A stretch of 64,000 bases of DNA from Tetradesmus obliquus (lineage: Eukaryota > Chlorophyta > Chlorophyceae > Sphaeropleales > Scenedesmaceae), in assembly GCA_030272155.1 (NCBI GenBank), contig CP126193.1, positions 2,542,001-2,606,000 on the forward strand. The letters are read 5' to 3'. Made by a program: the position numbers and the translations under genes. The notes under the pieces are model-generated. The model worked only from the letters and a program-made list of their open reading frames with translations, ran no database searches and was not told the origin of the DNA. This document shows positions 1 through 12,186 of this stretch, piece after piece; the stretch's first letter is position 1, and the number at the start of each line of letters is the position of its first letter.

Positions 1-3000
1 CGTGGCTGCGACAGGGCCTGGCGGTGACAGCAGCAGCTGCGAAGACCCAGTGAGCCGGCTGAAGCAGGCGCTGCAGCACACGCGTACTGATAGCGTGGAT
101 GCGGAGGCTGTCATGGCGGCATTGGAGGAGAACGGCTTCCATGCAACTGACGCGCCAGGTGGGCCCCGTCACATGTAACAGTAATGCCTGATTCTTGCAC
201 CTTGATGGTGCCTGTGTCGCCGTAAGCAGCAGCAGCAGCAAGGGGACTGGGTGGGCCCTTGCAGGCAAGAGCGACGGCAGCAGCTTCTGTGATGCCTGGC
301 ACCCTCATCTGCTTGCCTGTTATGCACGAATAAGACGTCGTTTGCCGAAAAGTTGTCGAACTGCACTCTTTGCACACGCTTGCACCTGACCGTACATCCT
401 GCAGCTTTTTTGTTTTGACGATTTTGCCCCTGCAGGCGGCGCATCTGTGTATGCCAAGCTGACGCTGGATGGCGACAGCCACACCAGTTGCATGGTGTAC
501 TGAAGTGCCCTGTCTGGCCCATCACCCTACACCGGCAAACATGCATTGCTGCTTGCAGCGCGTTTGTGTACGCCAAGCTGACCCTGGATGGTGATGCCTT
601 TTGGTGTGCTGTTTGTCCCCTGTGCACTCAGTCACCCTGCACCCGCATAAATGACCCTGCAGGCGGCGCGTCTGTGTATGCCAAGCTGACCCTGGATGGC
701 GACAGCCACACTAGCCGGGTAGTATACTGAACAACCCTATCTGCCCCCACCTTACACCCCCATCCATGCCTGTGTCCTTGCAGGCGGCGCGTTTGTGTAC
801 GCCAAGCTGACGCTGGGTGGCGACAGCCACACCAGCCGCGTGGTGTGCTGAATAACCCTTTCTGCCCCCATCACTTCACACGCCCTTCCATGCATGTGTC
901 CTTGCAGGCGGCGCGTTTGTGTATGCCAAGCTGACCCTTGATGGAGACAGCAACACCAGCTGGGTAGTATACTGAAACCCTGTCTGCCCCCATAACTTTA
1001 CACCCTCGTCCATGCCTGTGTCCCTGCAGGTGGCGCGTTTGTGTACGCCAAGCTGACGCTGGATGGCGACAGCCACACCAGCCGCGTGGTGGAGCTGGGC
1101 CAGGCAGGGGAGGCCGTGTGGGAGCAGAGCTTCTGGCTGGCTGCTGCAAGGCCTGCAGCGCCAGGCACCACACTGGAGGTGGAGCTGCTGGCCAGCAAGG
1201 ATGACAAGTGAGGCCATCTTTGCGATTCTTTTGTATTTTACAAAAAGCCGCATGCAGCAGGACTCCAGTCAAGTAGTCCCCAAAGGCTTGACAGATGTGG
1301 CAGCTTCTGGTGCTTTTATGCAGTGGGACTCTGGGCTTGTGGCAAGCTGCAACGCTGCAAGCGCCTTGCAGTTTACTGCTGTTGGCGCTGCAACTCACAG
1401 CAGGTCACATGAGGAGCAATACGCACATCTGCAGTCGTGCATTTGATGTTGAGCAAGGCAGCTGGGTTTGCACCCACTGACTCTACCAGCAACGCATCAT
1501 GACTTCAACACGCATCGTGCTTGTTGTTCTGCTACCCTGCAGGACACGCGGCAAGCCAGTCGCACACGTCAAAGCACCCCTGCACCAGCTGCTGCAGCAA
1601 GCACATCACGCCGACAGCAGCAGCAGCAGCAGCAGCGTGCCTTGGTTCAAAGCCAGGCACGTGATGCAGGCGCGCTTCTCAGACCACTTGCATGGTAAGC
1701 ACCGCCCTGGGTGCCGCGCCTGATCATGTGCATGACAAGAATGTAACAATGGGCAGAGTAGAATTTGCCAGAGCAAGCTAGTGCTGCTGGTAAGTAAGTA
1801 ATCGAATTCGAGGCTCCTTGATTGATTGGTGGCCCAGCAGCTGACTGATCTATGTGCCTGCTGCTGCTGCTGCCGCCGCTTGCAGGTACGCTGTCGTTCA
1901 CTGTGGAGGCAGCAGACTGGGACAGCCGCGCTGCGCTTGCAGGGCTGTCGCGCACTCTGCCGGAGCCCGAGCCAGCGTACAGCAGCAGCCAGTCTGGTGC
2001 TGCAGGCAGCCGCAGCCCTCAGAAGCAGCGCTCAAGCCTGCAGCTGAGCAGGACAGCAGCAGAGGCGGCAGCTGCAAGTGGAAGCGCACCAGGCTCACCC
2101 ACTGCACAGCAGCAGCAGCAGGTGCAGCAGCAGCAGGAAGGTGCTGCGAAGGCGGCGGCGTTGAACAGATCAGATAGCTCTGTGTCCAACAAGAGCGAAG
2201 GCGCTAGGAGCACAGCAAGTGGTGCTGGTGGTGCTACTGTCACCAGCGGCAGCAGCAGCAGTGGCAGTGGTGGCGTCGCCAAGGGTGCTGCGGCTGCTGA
2301 TGTGTCTGCAGCAGTGCAGGGTGCTGCTGCTGCTGCTGAGCAGCGCGCACCTGCTGGAATGCTGGATCTTGCTGTGAAGGCGTTTGACACGCGAAAGTGA
2401 GCAGCAGCAGACTCACACAGCTTGCCAGACTGATCATCTGCTTCTGACAGCAGTCACATGCATGCATGACGTTCAGACTGCAAGCCAATTGTCTGTGCTG
2501 ATGAGAAGACACAAACAAACACGCATAAAGTGGAAAGCCAGCTGATCTTCAGTTAACTCAAAAGTCATATTGCCTCCATGTTTGCAGGCCGCTGGATGTG
2601 TTCTTTGTGCTGCTGCTGGGCCCCTACTGCCTCGTGAGCAGCACCAGCCACTCCACGCACCACCACAGCTGGGGCTGGCACCTGCAGCTGCCTCTGGGGG
2701 ACCCCTCAGACATGCTGACGCTGGTGAGCAGCTTGCACAGATGCCTGCATCTCCCCCACATGCACCTGCACAGGCACCTGCACAGGCACAGGTGCCTCTT
2801 GCAGCACACACATGGCACCTGCACAGGCACCTGCAACTGCCTGGTTCCTGAAGCTGGCTCTCTGCTGGCTCTCTGCTGGACTCCCACTCAGTAACATGCA
2901 CGCTGATATGTGCGGCAGAGTTGCCTCAGCCCATGCTGTCGTTCTGCCTGATCGCCAACGGCCTGGGCCAAACGTGCCAACCGTTCTGCTGAATATGTTC

Positions 3001-5811
3001 TGTGGCTGCTCGTGTTGTTCTGGCAGGCACTGTTTGCGCGCGAGGACCAGGCGGGCGGCAAGCGCAAGGTTGGCGCCAGCATGCTGACCAACCTGTTCAG
3101 CAGCAGCATCCGGCTGGTGGGCAAGCTGCGGGTGCGGCTGAGCACGATCACGCCCAACGCGCCGCTCAACATCACGCTGCCGCTGCAAGGTGCGCGGACT
3201 GGGGATGCCTATGGCGTGATGCATGCAAGAAGAAAGTGTGTTTGTTGCGTCTGGAGAACTTTACACAAGTCTGGTGCATGTGCAGCAATGTGTCAGGATA
3301 CATGCGGTTTGGCTTCTCCTGCACTGCTTGCAGCTGGCTCGCGTTGCATAGATGCTGCTTCCTGATGTTCGTGCCTTCCCTACCTATATCTTGCCTGCAG
3401 GCGAGCGCACTAACCTGCGTGCTGGCCACAGCTCAGCGGCCGTGGCGCACCTGTAATTCCACCTGCTTGCAGCTGGCTGGCGTTGCATTGATGTTGCCTG
3501 ATGTTCGTGCCTTCCCTACCTGTATATATTCTCTGCAGGCGAGCGCACCAACCTGCGCGCTGGCCACAGCTCAGCTGCCGTGGCACACCTGTACTTCCAC
3601 CTGCTTGCACCTTGCTGGCGTTGCATTGATGTTGCCTGATGTTCGTGCTGTCCCTACCTACATTTTCTCTGCAGGCGAGCGCACCAACCTGCGCGCCGGC
3701 CACAGCTCAGCTGCCGTGGCGCACCTGTACTTCCACCTGCGTGTGCCGCACCTGCTGCGCTACTTGGGCTGCTACTTCCGCTTTGCTGCCTGCACGCCCG
3801 AGCTGTACCTGCTGGCCAGCAGCAGCAGCGGCTGGGCCGGGCCTGGCGGCGGCAGCCAGGACTGTAGGCTGGAGGCGCTGGCTGCGGAGGTGCAGGAGAC
3901 GGCTGCACGGTGCGTAGTGCGCTTGATGCAGTGGGTTGCTGCTGTACTGTGTCGTCCCGCTGCTGCCGCCAGCCAAGACAGGCTGGCGGCGCGGTGCGCG
4001 GCGTATGATTGCTGCAGTGGTTTGCTGTTGGTGCTGCCAGTGATGGCGGCGCCGTGCACACACAGCATCTGCCATGTGGAAAAACACCATCAGCGATCAG
4101 ACACACCTCTGTCAACTTGTTGTGAATGCATGGATGGCGCAAACTGGCACACAGTCTGCCTATGTTTGTGCACTGTCTCCGCGTTCTCCCGCAGGTGGAT
4201 GGAGCAGCAGCAGCCGTGCCTGCCAGCCAAGATCTTCCGCAAGGTGCAGGATGACGGCAGGGCGGAGTTCACACTCAGCAGGACACGCGCCAACTGGCGG
4301 CGGCTGATCCTGTTGAGAGAGGCGGCTGCGCCAGCATGGGCAGCCTTCCAGCACCTCTGCAGCTGGGAGAGCACGCTGCACAGTGTGGCCTGCTACTGCG
4401 TGATCCTGCTGCTGGGGGTGTATCCGTCCAAGGTGGGCGGCAAGGGAGGTGGAAGGTGCATCAGCAGTGCTGTTAACATGGAGTTTGCTGTGACGTGCGG
4501 GTGGATGGTGTGCCGTGTTACAGTGTTTTGGTGCACGAGGTGCTGCATTGCGTGAGGGGTGTGAGCAGCATTACCATGCGGCGTGCCCTTCGCAGCATTG
4601 ACAAGGAACCAGGGGCAGGATACAGTTGATCACTGACAGACTGAGGCTGTGTGGGCAGCAACTTGTTGCATGCGTTTAATGTTGCTGGGCTGACTCCTCC
4701 TGCGCTTCGTGCACTTGCTGCAGGTGCTGTCTGTGCTGCTGCTGCTCTGCTGCATCGCGCTGGCGCGCTCAGCCTTCTCACGGCCCGGCAAGCCCACAGC
4801 AGCCATGGTGTCGCTAGCAGCAGCTGCTGCATCCACATCTGGCTCTAGCAGCACAGCTCGCAGCAGCTCCAGCACTCCCAACCCAGCAGCAACAGCAGCA
4901 GTAGCAGCAGCTGGCAGCAGCAGCAGCAGTGGCCAGATGGAGGCTGGCTGGCAGCTGCTTGAGGCGCGGCCGCCGCCTGTGATGTGTGACGTGGCGCTTG
5001 CTAGTCCCGATGACGCGCTGCCTGGCACTGCCGTGCCCACAGACCCCTACACCAGCCTGAAGCAGAACTATGATGGGCTGGTGCAGTTCCTGACGCTGGT
5101 GAGCGGCTGCTGGTGGAAAGTGCGAGCTGTGCTGTGTGGCCCTGCCACTTCATTTGGTGCTGCAGCGTGAAATAAGGCAGATGGTGCTCACTTGCAGGAC
5201 TGTTGTGCACATCAGCTACGTACAATATGCCTTTGCACTGCTGCCTGCTGTGCCGCATGTGCCTGCAGGTGCAGAATGTGCTGGACCACTGGGCCGCAGC
5301 TGGTGAGCGGCTGCAGCTGATGTTCAGCTGGTCTGACCAGCTGGCCACTGGCGTGGTGCTGCTGGTGCTGCTGCTGCTGGCTGCTGGGCTGTGGCTGCTG
5401 GGCCTGCGGGTGCTGGTCACTGCAGGCCTCCTGTGGGTGTTCAGGTGAGAAAGGAGGGCAGCTGACAGGTGGTTTGATAGGACTTGTGGGTTTTGAGCAT
5501 GGTTGATGCTGGTCAGGTGATGCTGGACTGCTGCTGCTTGTCACAGCTAGCGAGCCTGTTCCTATCGCTGCTGCCTGCAAGTCAGCTGTAATGCTGAGAG
5601 CGAGCTTGCTGCAGCAGCTCCAGTAGCAGGTGCAGCAAGTACTTCCTGCACGGTCAATCAGCTAGGCGTGGCCAGCAAGCGCTCTGACTGTGTCGCATGG
5701 CGTGCTGTGTGTGTGCTGCGCTGCAGGCACCCCATCCTGCGTGACCCGCTGCCGCCGCCTCCAGCCAACTTTGTGGCACGCATGCCCACGCAGTCTGATG
5801 TGATGCTGTGA
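1..5811 (+). CDS. MCTP: MCTP-like protein (multiple C2 domains and transmembrane region), 3' part
   Basis: The gene enters from the left edge. Exons in consistent frame are 2-158, 1030-1207, 1543-1694, 1886-2396, 2588-2723, 3027-3189, 3675-3909, 4195-4432, 4724-5098, 5269-5444 and 5727-5811, giving 801 residues in the window. A C2-type beta strand segment (FVYAKLTLDGD) opens exon 2. Exon 4 holds a roughly 150-residue Ser/Ala/Gln-rich insertion. The C-terminal half has a hydrophobic segment across exons 8-9, then FSRPGKP, a second long hydrophobic segment in exon 10, and the ending FVARMPTQSDVML. That architecture and ending match the phosphoribosyltransferase C-terminal region of plant MCTPs, whose members tether ER to plasma membrane, often at cell junctions, through calcium-dependent C2 domains. 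Upstream C2 domains should lie outside the window. Family call is strong. Exon 2 and exon 7 are preceded by tandem copies of their own heads. Confidence 0.83.
436..1092 (+). repeat. Six tandem copies of acceptor plus exon-2 head
   Basis: Heads start at 436, 559, 663, 784, 908 and 1030, spaced 104-124 bases. Each is preceded by a pyrimidine-rich stretch and (T)GCAG and then reads GA(F/S)VYAKLTL. Only the sixth continues into the exon. Copies 1, 3, 4 and 5 reach an in-frame TGA about 60 bases after the AG, and copy 2 has diverged. This fills most of the 871-base intron 159-1029. Confidence 0.9.
2761..2842 (+). repeat. GCACCTGCACAG minisatellite in an MCTP intron
   Basis: Imperfect 12-base units GCACCTGCACAG recur across this stretch of intron 2724-3026. 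GGCACCTG near 2774 faces CAGGTGCC near 2790, so a short hairpin can form. No coding role is seen. Confidence 0.8.
3401..3745 (+). repeat. Three tandem copies of acceptor plus exon-7 head
   Basis: Heads start at 3401, 3539 and 3675 (offsets 138 and 136), each after CTGCAG, and each encodes GERTNLRAGHSSAAVAHL when joined to the preceding donor at 3189. Copy 1 then hits TAA. Copy 2 stays open for a few codons beyond. Copy 3 is the functional exon. The intronic part of the unit (GTTGCAT...GATGTTCGTGC) is also repeated. Confidence 0.9.
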
Positions 5812-6712
5812 AGCAATGCTGCAGCTGCAGCTGCTGGCACTTGTATCGCGCTTGCCAGGACACGCTGCAGCAGTGTCACCAGCAGTGTGGAAGGACGTTG
5901 ATTGTTGGGCCTAACACAAGCTTTGCATACCGCCTGGCCGGCATCATAGTGAGCAGGCCCTGCTTGATTTGTTGTTGGTGTTGTGCACTTTGGTTGCTCA
6001 TTGGTCTTACATCAGAAGTTGCCTGCGTCATGTGGTGGAGGGCAGATCATCATGTGCTAGAACTCCATTGGATCTGGTTGTCTGCAGCATGTAGCCTCCT
6101 TTGTTTTTGGTACTGGTGGCTTGGCAGGTAGCACTGGCACAGCGTGTGTGACGAGCAAGGCACACATGTAGGAGGGGAGTGCAATCTGTAGCACTGTTGT
6201 GTCCACACACAGTGCGAGGGATCACCTGCGTTTAGTCACTGCTGCGCCCTGTTACCTTGCAAAGCGCCCTCAGAGCAATGTCTTCCAGCACCCTCAGGAG
6301 ACTGGAGCAGAGCAGTGGATGGTGTGTTGCTTGCTATGCGATACTGGTCACTTGAAACGCTGCTGCTGCGCGGTTCACCATGATTAAACGAGTTGAAATG
6401 TTGAGTTTCAGCGGGCTTGTTGGGCTTAGATTCTGGCGGTTGAGGTGAACTGAGCAGGTGGCCCCCGTGCTATCACGTGACAGGCGAAGAGCTTCTCAGT
6501 GGAGTGCACGCTCGCCCCCTTCATCACGAGCTTAAGCAACGTAGTGTTTGTTGCGTCAACTTCCTTACCACACTAGGGCTGTGGTCATAACGTAACTTGG
6601 CCGAAGGGTTCCCGACAGACTGGCACACAGCAAGATATAGGCCAGCTCCACATTGTTTGCTGCAAACAGCCCTCTGTTACTCGCCGCTACTTTGATAGGT
6701 CGACTAGGAACA
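5812..6712. other. Spacer between MCTP-like gene and DUR3
   Basis: Holds the 3' untranslated region of the upstream gene and the promoter and 5' untranslated region of DUR3. I see no TGTAA signal and no convincing open frame. A palindromic TCACGTGA lies at 6473. Confidence 0.6.
6473..6480. promoter_or_regulatory. TCACGTGA palindrome upstream of DUR3
   Basis: A perfect palindrome with a CACGTG core, about 230 bases upstream of the DUR3 start codon. This core is bound by bHLH and bZIP factors in plants and algae. A functional role here is inference from position only. Confidence 0.3.
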
Positions 6713-9700
6713 ATGGTGGCCTCACCTGCCTGCTTTGACTGGCAGCCCTACTCCTTTGGCTTGGGCACCGAGCACTTCACGCCCGGTCAATGTTCTTTCT
6801 TTGGATCCAGTGAGTTGAAAGCAGCGGCGGATCAACACTGTGATCACTGGCATGTCAAGGAGCCCAAGTGTCCCAAGTGTTGAGTACTTGGTTGCAGCAC
6901 GCCTGACCCGCTTTTGCCCTTGATCTACAGGTCATGCAATCTCTGAGGCCGTCGGATGGGTGCGCTGCTTTGCTGACGGAGATAGGACGCAACTGTAGTT
7001 CATCCAGCCGATCGCAGTGCTACATTGCAGCAGCAACCTGCTCACAGTTTGCAACATGTTTCTAGAAACTACAATAGCGGTTGAGCAGTGTACTCCTGCA
7101 GCCACAGCGATCGCGGCCCGGCAAACCTAGTTCAAGACAGAGCGAAGGGCGGCGCTTCCTGCAGCGAGGGACTACACTACTTCTAGTGCTGCAGCCGTTG
7201 CTTTTATGGCAGTGCTTGAGGTACCATCAGCCGGGTCATATGGAGCACGTGGGTACTGCAGTCAGCCGCTGCGCCCTCGCAGGCTTGCATGCCCAGCTTG
7301 GTACCCGATTCACTTGGTATACATTGACTAAAACGATGCTTTCTGGCATTGTTTGGGTGTCTCCTGCTGCAGGTGATTGTGGTGGCCTTTGGTGCCCTGT
7401 TCACCCTGCTTACCAGCGTGCTGGTGTTCCTGGACTACAGATTTGGAGGAGCCAGCCACACCAGCGAGCAGTTCTCTACTGCTGGTAAGTACTGCATACA
7501 TTGGCCAGCATGTGGCACGACCCTTAAGCTATCAAACTGCTCAGGCGCCACATGCGCCCAGCGTGCATCACACCATACGCGTGTGCATCCATCCATAGGT
7601 CCGGCCTATCTGTGACGGACGATCCTTCGGACAATGCGCAGCCGTTGACCAAGACAGCATTACTCCCTGCAGCATGCACACTGCCAGAACAAAATAGCCT
7701 GTGATGCTGCCAGTTCCTCCTCTGCTGCTGTCTTCCCACGATTCATGCTATACGCGTGCTGTGCCCGACATCAAGCGCTGCTGTGTCTGCTGCTGCTTGC
7801 TTCCTGTGCAGGCCGCAGCATCAAGGCGGGCCTCACGGCATGCGACATTGTCTCCAAATGGACCTGGGCTGCCACTCTGCTGCAGTCATCTAATGTGAGT
7901 CAATTGCATCCACTGCATCACACCAGTTTGCACTTTTGGTTCGATCCATAGGCCTGCTGTCATCTGTTGTTGGCATCACACATGTGCGGCCAAGCGTCGA
8001 GGGTTGAGGCACCTACAACCGCACATCCTCTGCCGTAGATGGCTGCAGGCTGCCTGATACTGAGTCATCATGCACAAATCATGCATGCCATGCAACCATG
8101 CGGCACGTGCGCAGATAAATTGCTGATGTTACGCTGGTTGCAATGTATGTGCAGGTGGCCTACAAGTTTGGCGTCTCTGGCCCGTTCTGGTATGCTTCAG
8201 GTAAGCCTACAGCTGCTCCCCCGCCACCATGCATGCAAGCATGTGGTTGTTATCAGCACACCTGTGTTTCTGGTGTGGGTGCTCTTCCAATTGCGTAACC
8301 TTTGCCATGCTCTGCGCGCATCACGGCTGCGCGGTCGCTGCTCTGCTGCTGTAGCATGCTGCTGTACTCGCTGCCTTGACCCACAGTCAGCGCTCCTTCA
8401 ACACTGTTGCAGACATAGTGAGCACACTGCTGACCTGCTGCTACTGGTGCTGCTGCTGCAGGCGCCACCATCCAGGTGCTGCTCTTTGCTGTGCTTGCTG
8501 TTGAGATCAAGCGCAAGGCGCCCACCACGCACACCTGCCTGGAGATCATCAAGGTCCGCTGGGGCACAGCAGCCCACCTGACCTTCCTGGTGTTCTGCCT
8601 GCTCACCAACATCATCGTCACATCCATGCTCATCCTCGGTGAGTGCAATAGCATGCAGTGCCGCGAGAATATGCTGCACAATGTTGCACAGTCGCACACG
8701 TGTGTGATATCGCGTCACTTCCCTGCTCATCCTGGGTGTGTGTGCAATACTGCGGCACACAGTGCAGCGTTGCATGCTTGTAAAGCGCCACAATTTCCTA
8801 AAGGCTTGGCGCAAACTCTAAAACCTGTGTCGAGCGTCCAGTTCTGCAGCAAGCTGCAGTGCAGCCCTGCCGGCCTGCACATGGCTTGTGTCGCTCTCTG
8901 CGCACGCACACATCTGCTGATGTATATGCACCATCTGCAATGTGTGAAATGCATGCAGGTGGCGCCAGTGTGGTGACTGCTCTGACTGGTGTGAACATCT
9001 ATGCGGGAGCCTTCCTCATCCCTGTTGGGGTCATGCTGTACACCGCTCACGGCGGCCTGAAGGCAACATTCATCGCTGCATGGGGTGAGACTGCGGCCCA
9101 CAATCTGGTGCCTTGACAAACAGAACAACCGCTCACGCTGGCAGTGCCGCTGCTGCAGCGGCTGGCCATAGCATGTTGCTTGCTGTCAAGGGTGGCGCTG
9201 CAGTCTCTGGGTGTTGTGCAGCCATGCTGCTCGCAAACAGGAGGCACGCCACGCAGATTAATGGCACTACAGGTTCCGCTTGCTTGCTGCAGTTTTGGCA
9301 GCACCACTTGCGCTCCACTCTCCCGCCCACCCCCTCTAACGCAATCATGTCGCCACCCATCTGCTGCTCTCTCCCACCTTCTCTCCCGCTGTGTTCAACT
9401 GTACACAACCCAACCCCAGGCCACGTGGCGGTCATCTACATCGCGCTGTGCACCTTTGCCTTTTTGATCTACGCCTCCCCAAACAGCAAGGTGGGCCTGG
9501 GCTCCATCAGCCAGGTCTACGACAACCTTGCGGCCATGAGCATCAAGCGCCCTGTGCAGCACAACAAGGAGGGCAGCCTGCTGACGATGTGGTCCATGGA
9601 GGGGCTGGTGTTTGGCATCATCAACGTGATTGGCAACTTTGGCACCGTGTTCGTGGACCAGGCCTACTGGTGAGTGTTGGTTGGGGGCAAGTTAGATGTG

Positions 9701-9874
9701 CTGCGGCAGTGTCACAGTGCAGCATCGACAATGCAAAGCATTTAGCTGTCTGGTGGGCGCGCGAGTGAACACATGGTTTCATTGTGCCCACTTAACAATG
9801 ACCTTCCCATGGCCAGGTGCTCCATGCACAGAGAGTCAGAGAGTCCCTGGGCACCACCTTCCTGCTGCTGACAT

Positions 9875-9923
<49 letters not shown>

Positions 9924-11592
9924 ATCAATCACAGGCAGGGCGCCATTGCTGCCAAGCCCTCCGCCACCTACCGCGGCTACCTGCTAGGAGGCCTCTGCTG
10001 GTTTGCTGTGCCCTTCACCATGGCCACATCCATGGGCCTCGGAGCCCGTGCAATGAACCTGCCAATCAGCATTGAGGAGTCGAACGCCGGCCTCGTCCCT
10101 CCTGCTGTAGCCACAATGCTGCTAGGCCCCGGCGGAGGCTTCCTGCTCGTCTTCCAGCTTTGGATGGCGGTGACTGCTTCTGGATCGGCAGAGCAGATCG
10201 CTGTTTCCAGCCTGATTGCGTATGACGTGTACCGCAGCTACATCAACAAGAAGGCGTCCGGCAAGCAGATCATCTTTGTGTCGCGCTGCATCGTGCTGGT
10301 GTACGGCGTGCTGTCCGGCGTGCTGGCCATCGTGCTGCTGTGAGTACCCTGTCAGTGTACTGGCTGTGTATGTACAAATCAATCTGCAGCTGTGCGCGCC
10401 GTCCCACATCACTCAATTCAAACGTCCTGGTCTATGCTGAGCCGCAACGAGTACCGCCCAGCTGCCTGTTTCGGCCGTTGCTGCTGGTCCTGCTGCCTTG
10501 TGTCAATGATTGTATCTTCCTGCTCGTAGTAATAGCCCACAGCAAGATCTGGCTGTCCCTTCGCATGTGTGCACCTGTCCACCGCAGCGGGAGATTCTTG
10601 ACCCTGACTGACTCAATTTTCTGCTGGTGCGTGTCCCTCCCTTCAAACTCACCAATCTACCAACCAACTGCAGCAAGATCGGGCTGTCCCTGGGCTGGGT
10701 GTACCTGTTCATGGGCATCGTGGTAGGCTCAGCAGTGCCCCCTATTGCCTTCTCCATCACCTGGTCAAAGATCAGCGCTGCAGGAGCCATCTCAGGTGCT
10801 ATCTCAGGCCTCGTGGGAGCAGTCATTACCTGGTGTGCTACTGCCAAGGGCCTGACAGGCGCTGTTACAATCGACACCCTGGGCGGGGACTTCCCAATGC
10901 TTGCCGGCAACGTGGTGGCGATTGGCCTGTCTGCAATTGTGTGCATCGTGGTGTCGTTCATCAAGCCACAGGACTATGACTGGTGAGCGGCTGGCTGGCG
11001 GTTGCAGGCAATTGCGCAACCCTTGTTCAACTCTTGCTATTTGACCACTGAAGGTGGTGCTTGTTGGCGTGAAAGGGATGCATCCGTCTGATCAGGTCAT
11101 GTGTCTGCCTGGTATCAATGGCTGCACATCAGTTGTGCACATGTAGAAAATATTTTCCCCTGTCACCCCAATGCGCTTGCTCCTCACACTTCCAACATTG
11201 CTCTGCCGCTGCTGCTGCTGCTGGTGCTGCTGCTGCTGGTGCTTCTGCTGCTTCTGCTGCTGCTGCTGCACCCCAGGGCTCTGATGAAGGAGATCCCCAT
11301 GGTGGAGGACGACCCCAACGCCTTCTCAGCAGACGGCGAGGTGAGCAGCAGCAGCAGCAGCAGGTGCAGCAGTGAAGCAGTAGTGAAGCAGCAGTGCCTC
11401 AGCAACCAAGCCGCCACATGCGGCTGCGCTTGAGAGCAGCGGCACTGTTCTTTCTCTACGATTGTTGCTTCAGCTGCGTGGTGTGCCATGGCTGTGTGGC
11501 GCGCTTGCATTGCCTGCTGCATGTCCTTGGTCGCATAGCATAAGTTGGTAAGCTCCCAACAACAGCAAGCTGAAGTGCTGCATGCACATTTC

Positions 11593-11623
<31 letters not shown>

Positions 11624-12186
11624 AGGACTCCCCCGCCAGCCTGACCAGGGCGCTGCGCTGGACCTACATCACGGGCGGCACGCTCACCCTGGTGCTGGTC
11701 ATTGCGTGGCCGCTGCTGGCACTGCCTGCCGGCGTGTTCAGCAAGAGCTACTTCACTATGTGGATCATCATTGCCATCATCTGGGGCTTGCTGGCATCCG
11801 GTGAGCAGGATGACAAATAACAACTCGCGCGACACCAAGATAACATGATGGATATGCTTCTTGTGTACTCTGCATCCAGAAGGATACAGCAGCCAGCGGG
11901 TTGTCATCTCTGCTGCATCTCATGTGCTTGTGCACATCTATCCATTCACCATGTTTGTTCTCTGTGCTCACCATGCTGCTGCTGCTGCTCTGCATGTTTG
12001 TTACCTCCCCCTGCAGCCTGCTGCATCCTGTACCCTATCATCGAGGCCGGCCCGCACATCCTGAACATCCTGAGCCACCTGGTGCGCTGCCAGACTGCCG
12101 AGTCCCGCGATGAGGCAGTGCTGGACACAGTCAAGGCAGTGATGCCGCCCGAAGACATGGTGGGCGCGCACCCAGTCAGGGCTTGA
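6713..12186 (+). CDS. DUR3: DUR3-type urea/proton (sodium:solute family) symporter
   Basis: Thirteen exons read in frame: 6713-6809, 6931-6959, 7373-7484, 7812-7894, 8155-8200, 8462-8638, 8959-9084, 9420-9669, 9935-10339, 10674-10982, 11277-11340, 11626-11800 and 12017-12186, for 680 residues, the usual DUR3 size. The order [20 protein letters not shown], then [12 protein letters not shown], then [17 protein letters not shown] is diagnostic of plant and fungal high-affinity urea transporters. About fifteen hydrophobic helices follow in sodium:solute symporter style. The product should sit in the plasma membrane and import urea for nitrogen nutrition. The start is the first ATG of an exon whose phase fits exon 2. 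The intron before exon 10 carries a copied exon head, and the intron after exon 6 carries a copied exon tail with donor. Confidence 0.93.
8611..8750 (+). repeat. Duplicated exon-6 tail plus donor in a DUR3 intron
   Basis: The exon end and donor at about 8611-8648 (TGCTCATCCTCG then GTGAGTGCAAT) recur imperfectly at about 8709-8748 as TGCTCATCCTGG then GTGTGTGTGCAAT. The copy lies 98 bases downstream inside the intron. Confidence 0.65.
9879..9918 (+). repeat. (CTG)13 run near a DUR3 acceptor
   Basis: About thirteen uninterrupted CTG units lie 16 bases before the CAG acceptor of the exon starting at 9935. The run sits where a polypyrimidine tract is expected. Confidence 0.9.
10543..10691 (+). 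repeat. Copied head of DUR3 exon 10
   Basis: CAAGATCTGGCTGTCCCT at 10543, directly after CACAG, differs at one base from the true exon head at 10674. The offset is 131 bases. The copy diverges after 18 bases. Confidence 0.8.

Noticed and set aside
436..1092. Array of about 120-base repeats resembling a CRISPR or minisatellite
   Set aside because: Units end in splice acceptors and encode the head of the adjacent exon; there are no constant repeats separated by unique spacers.
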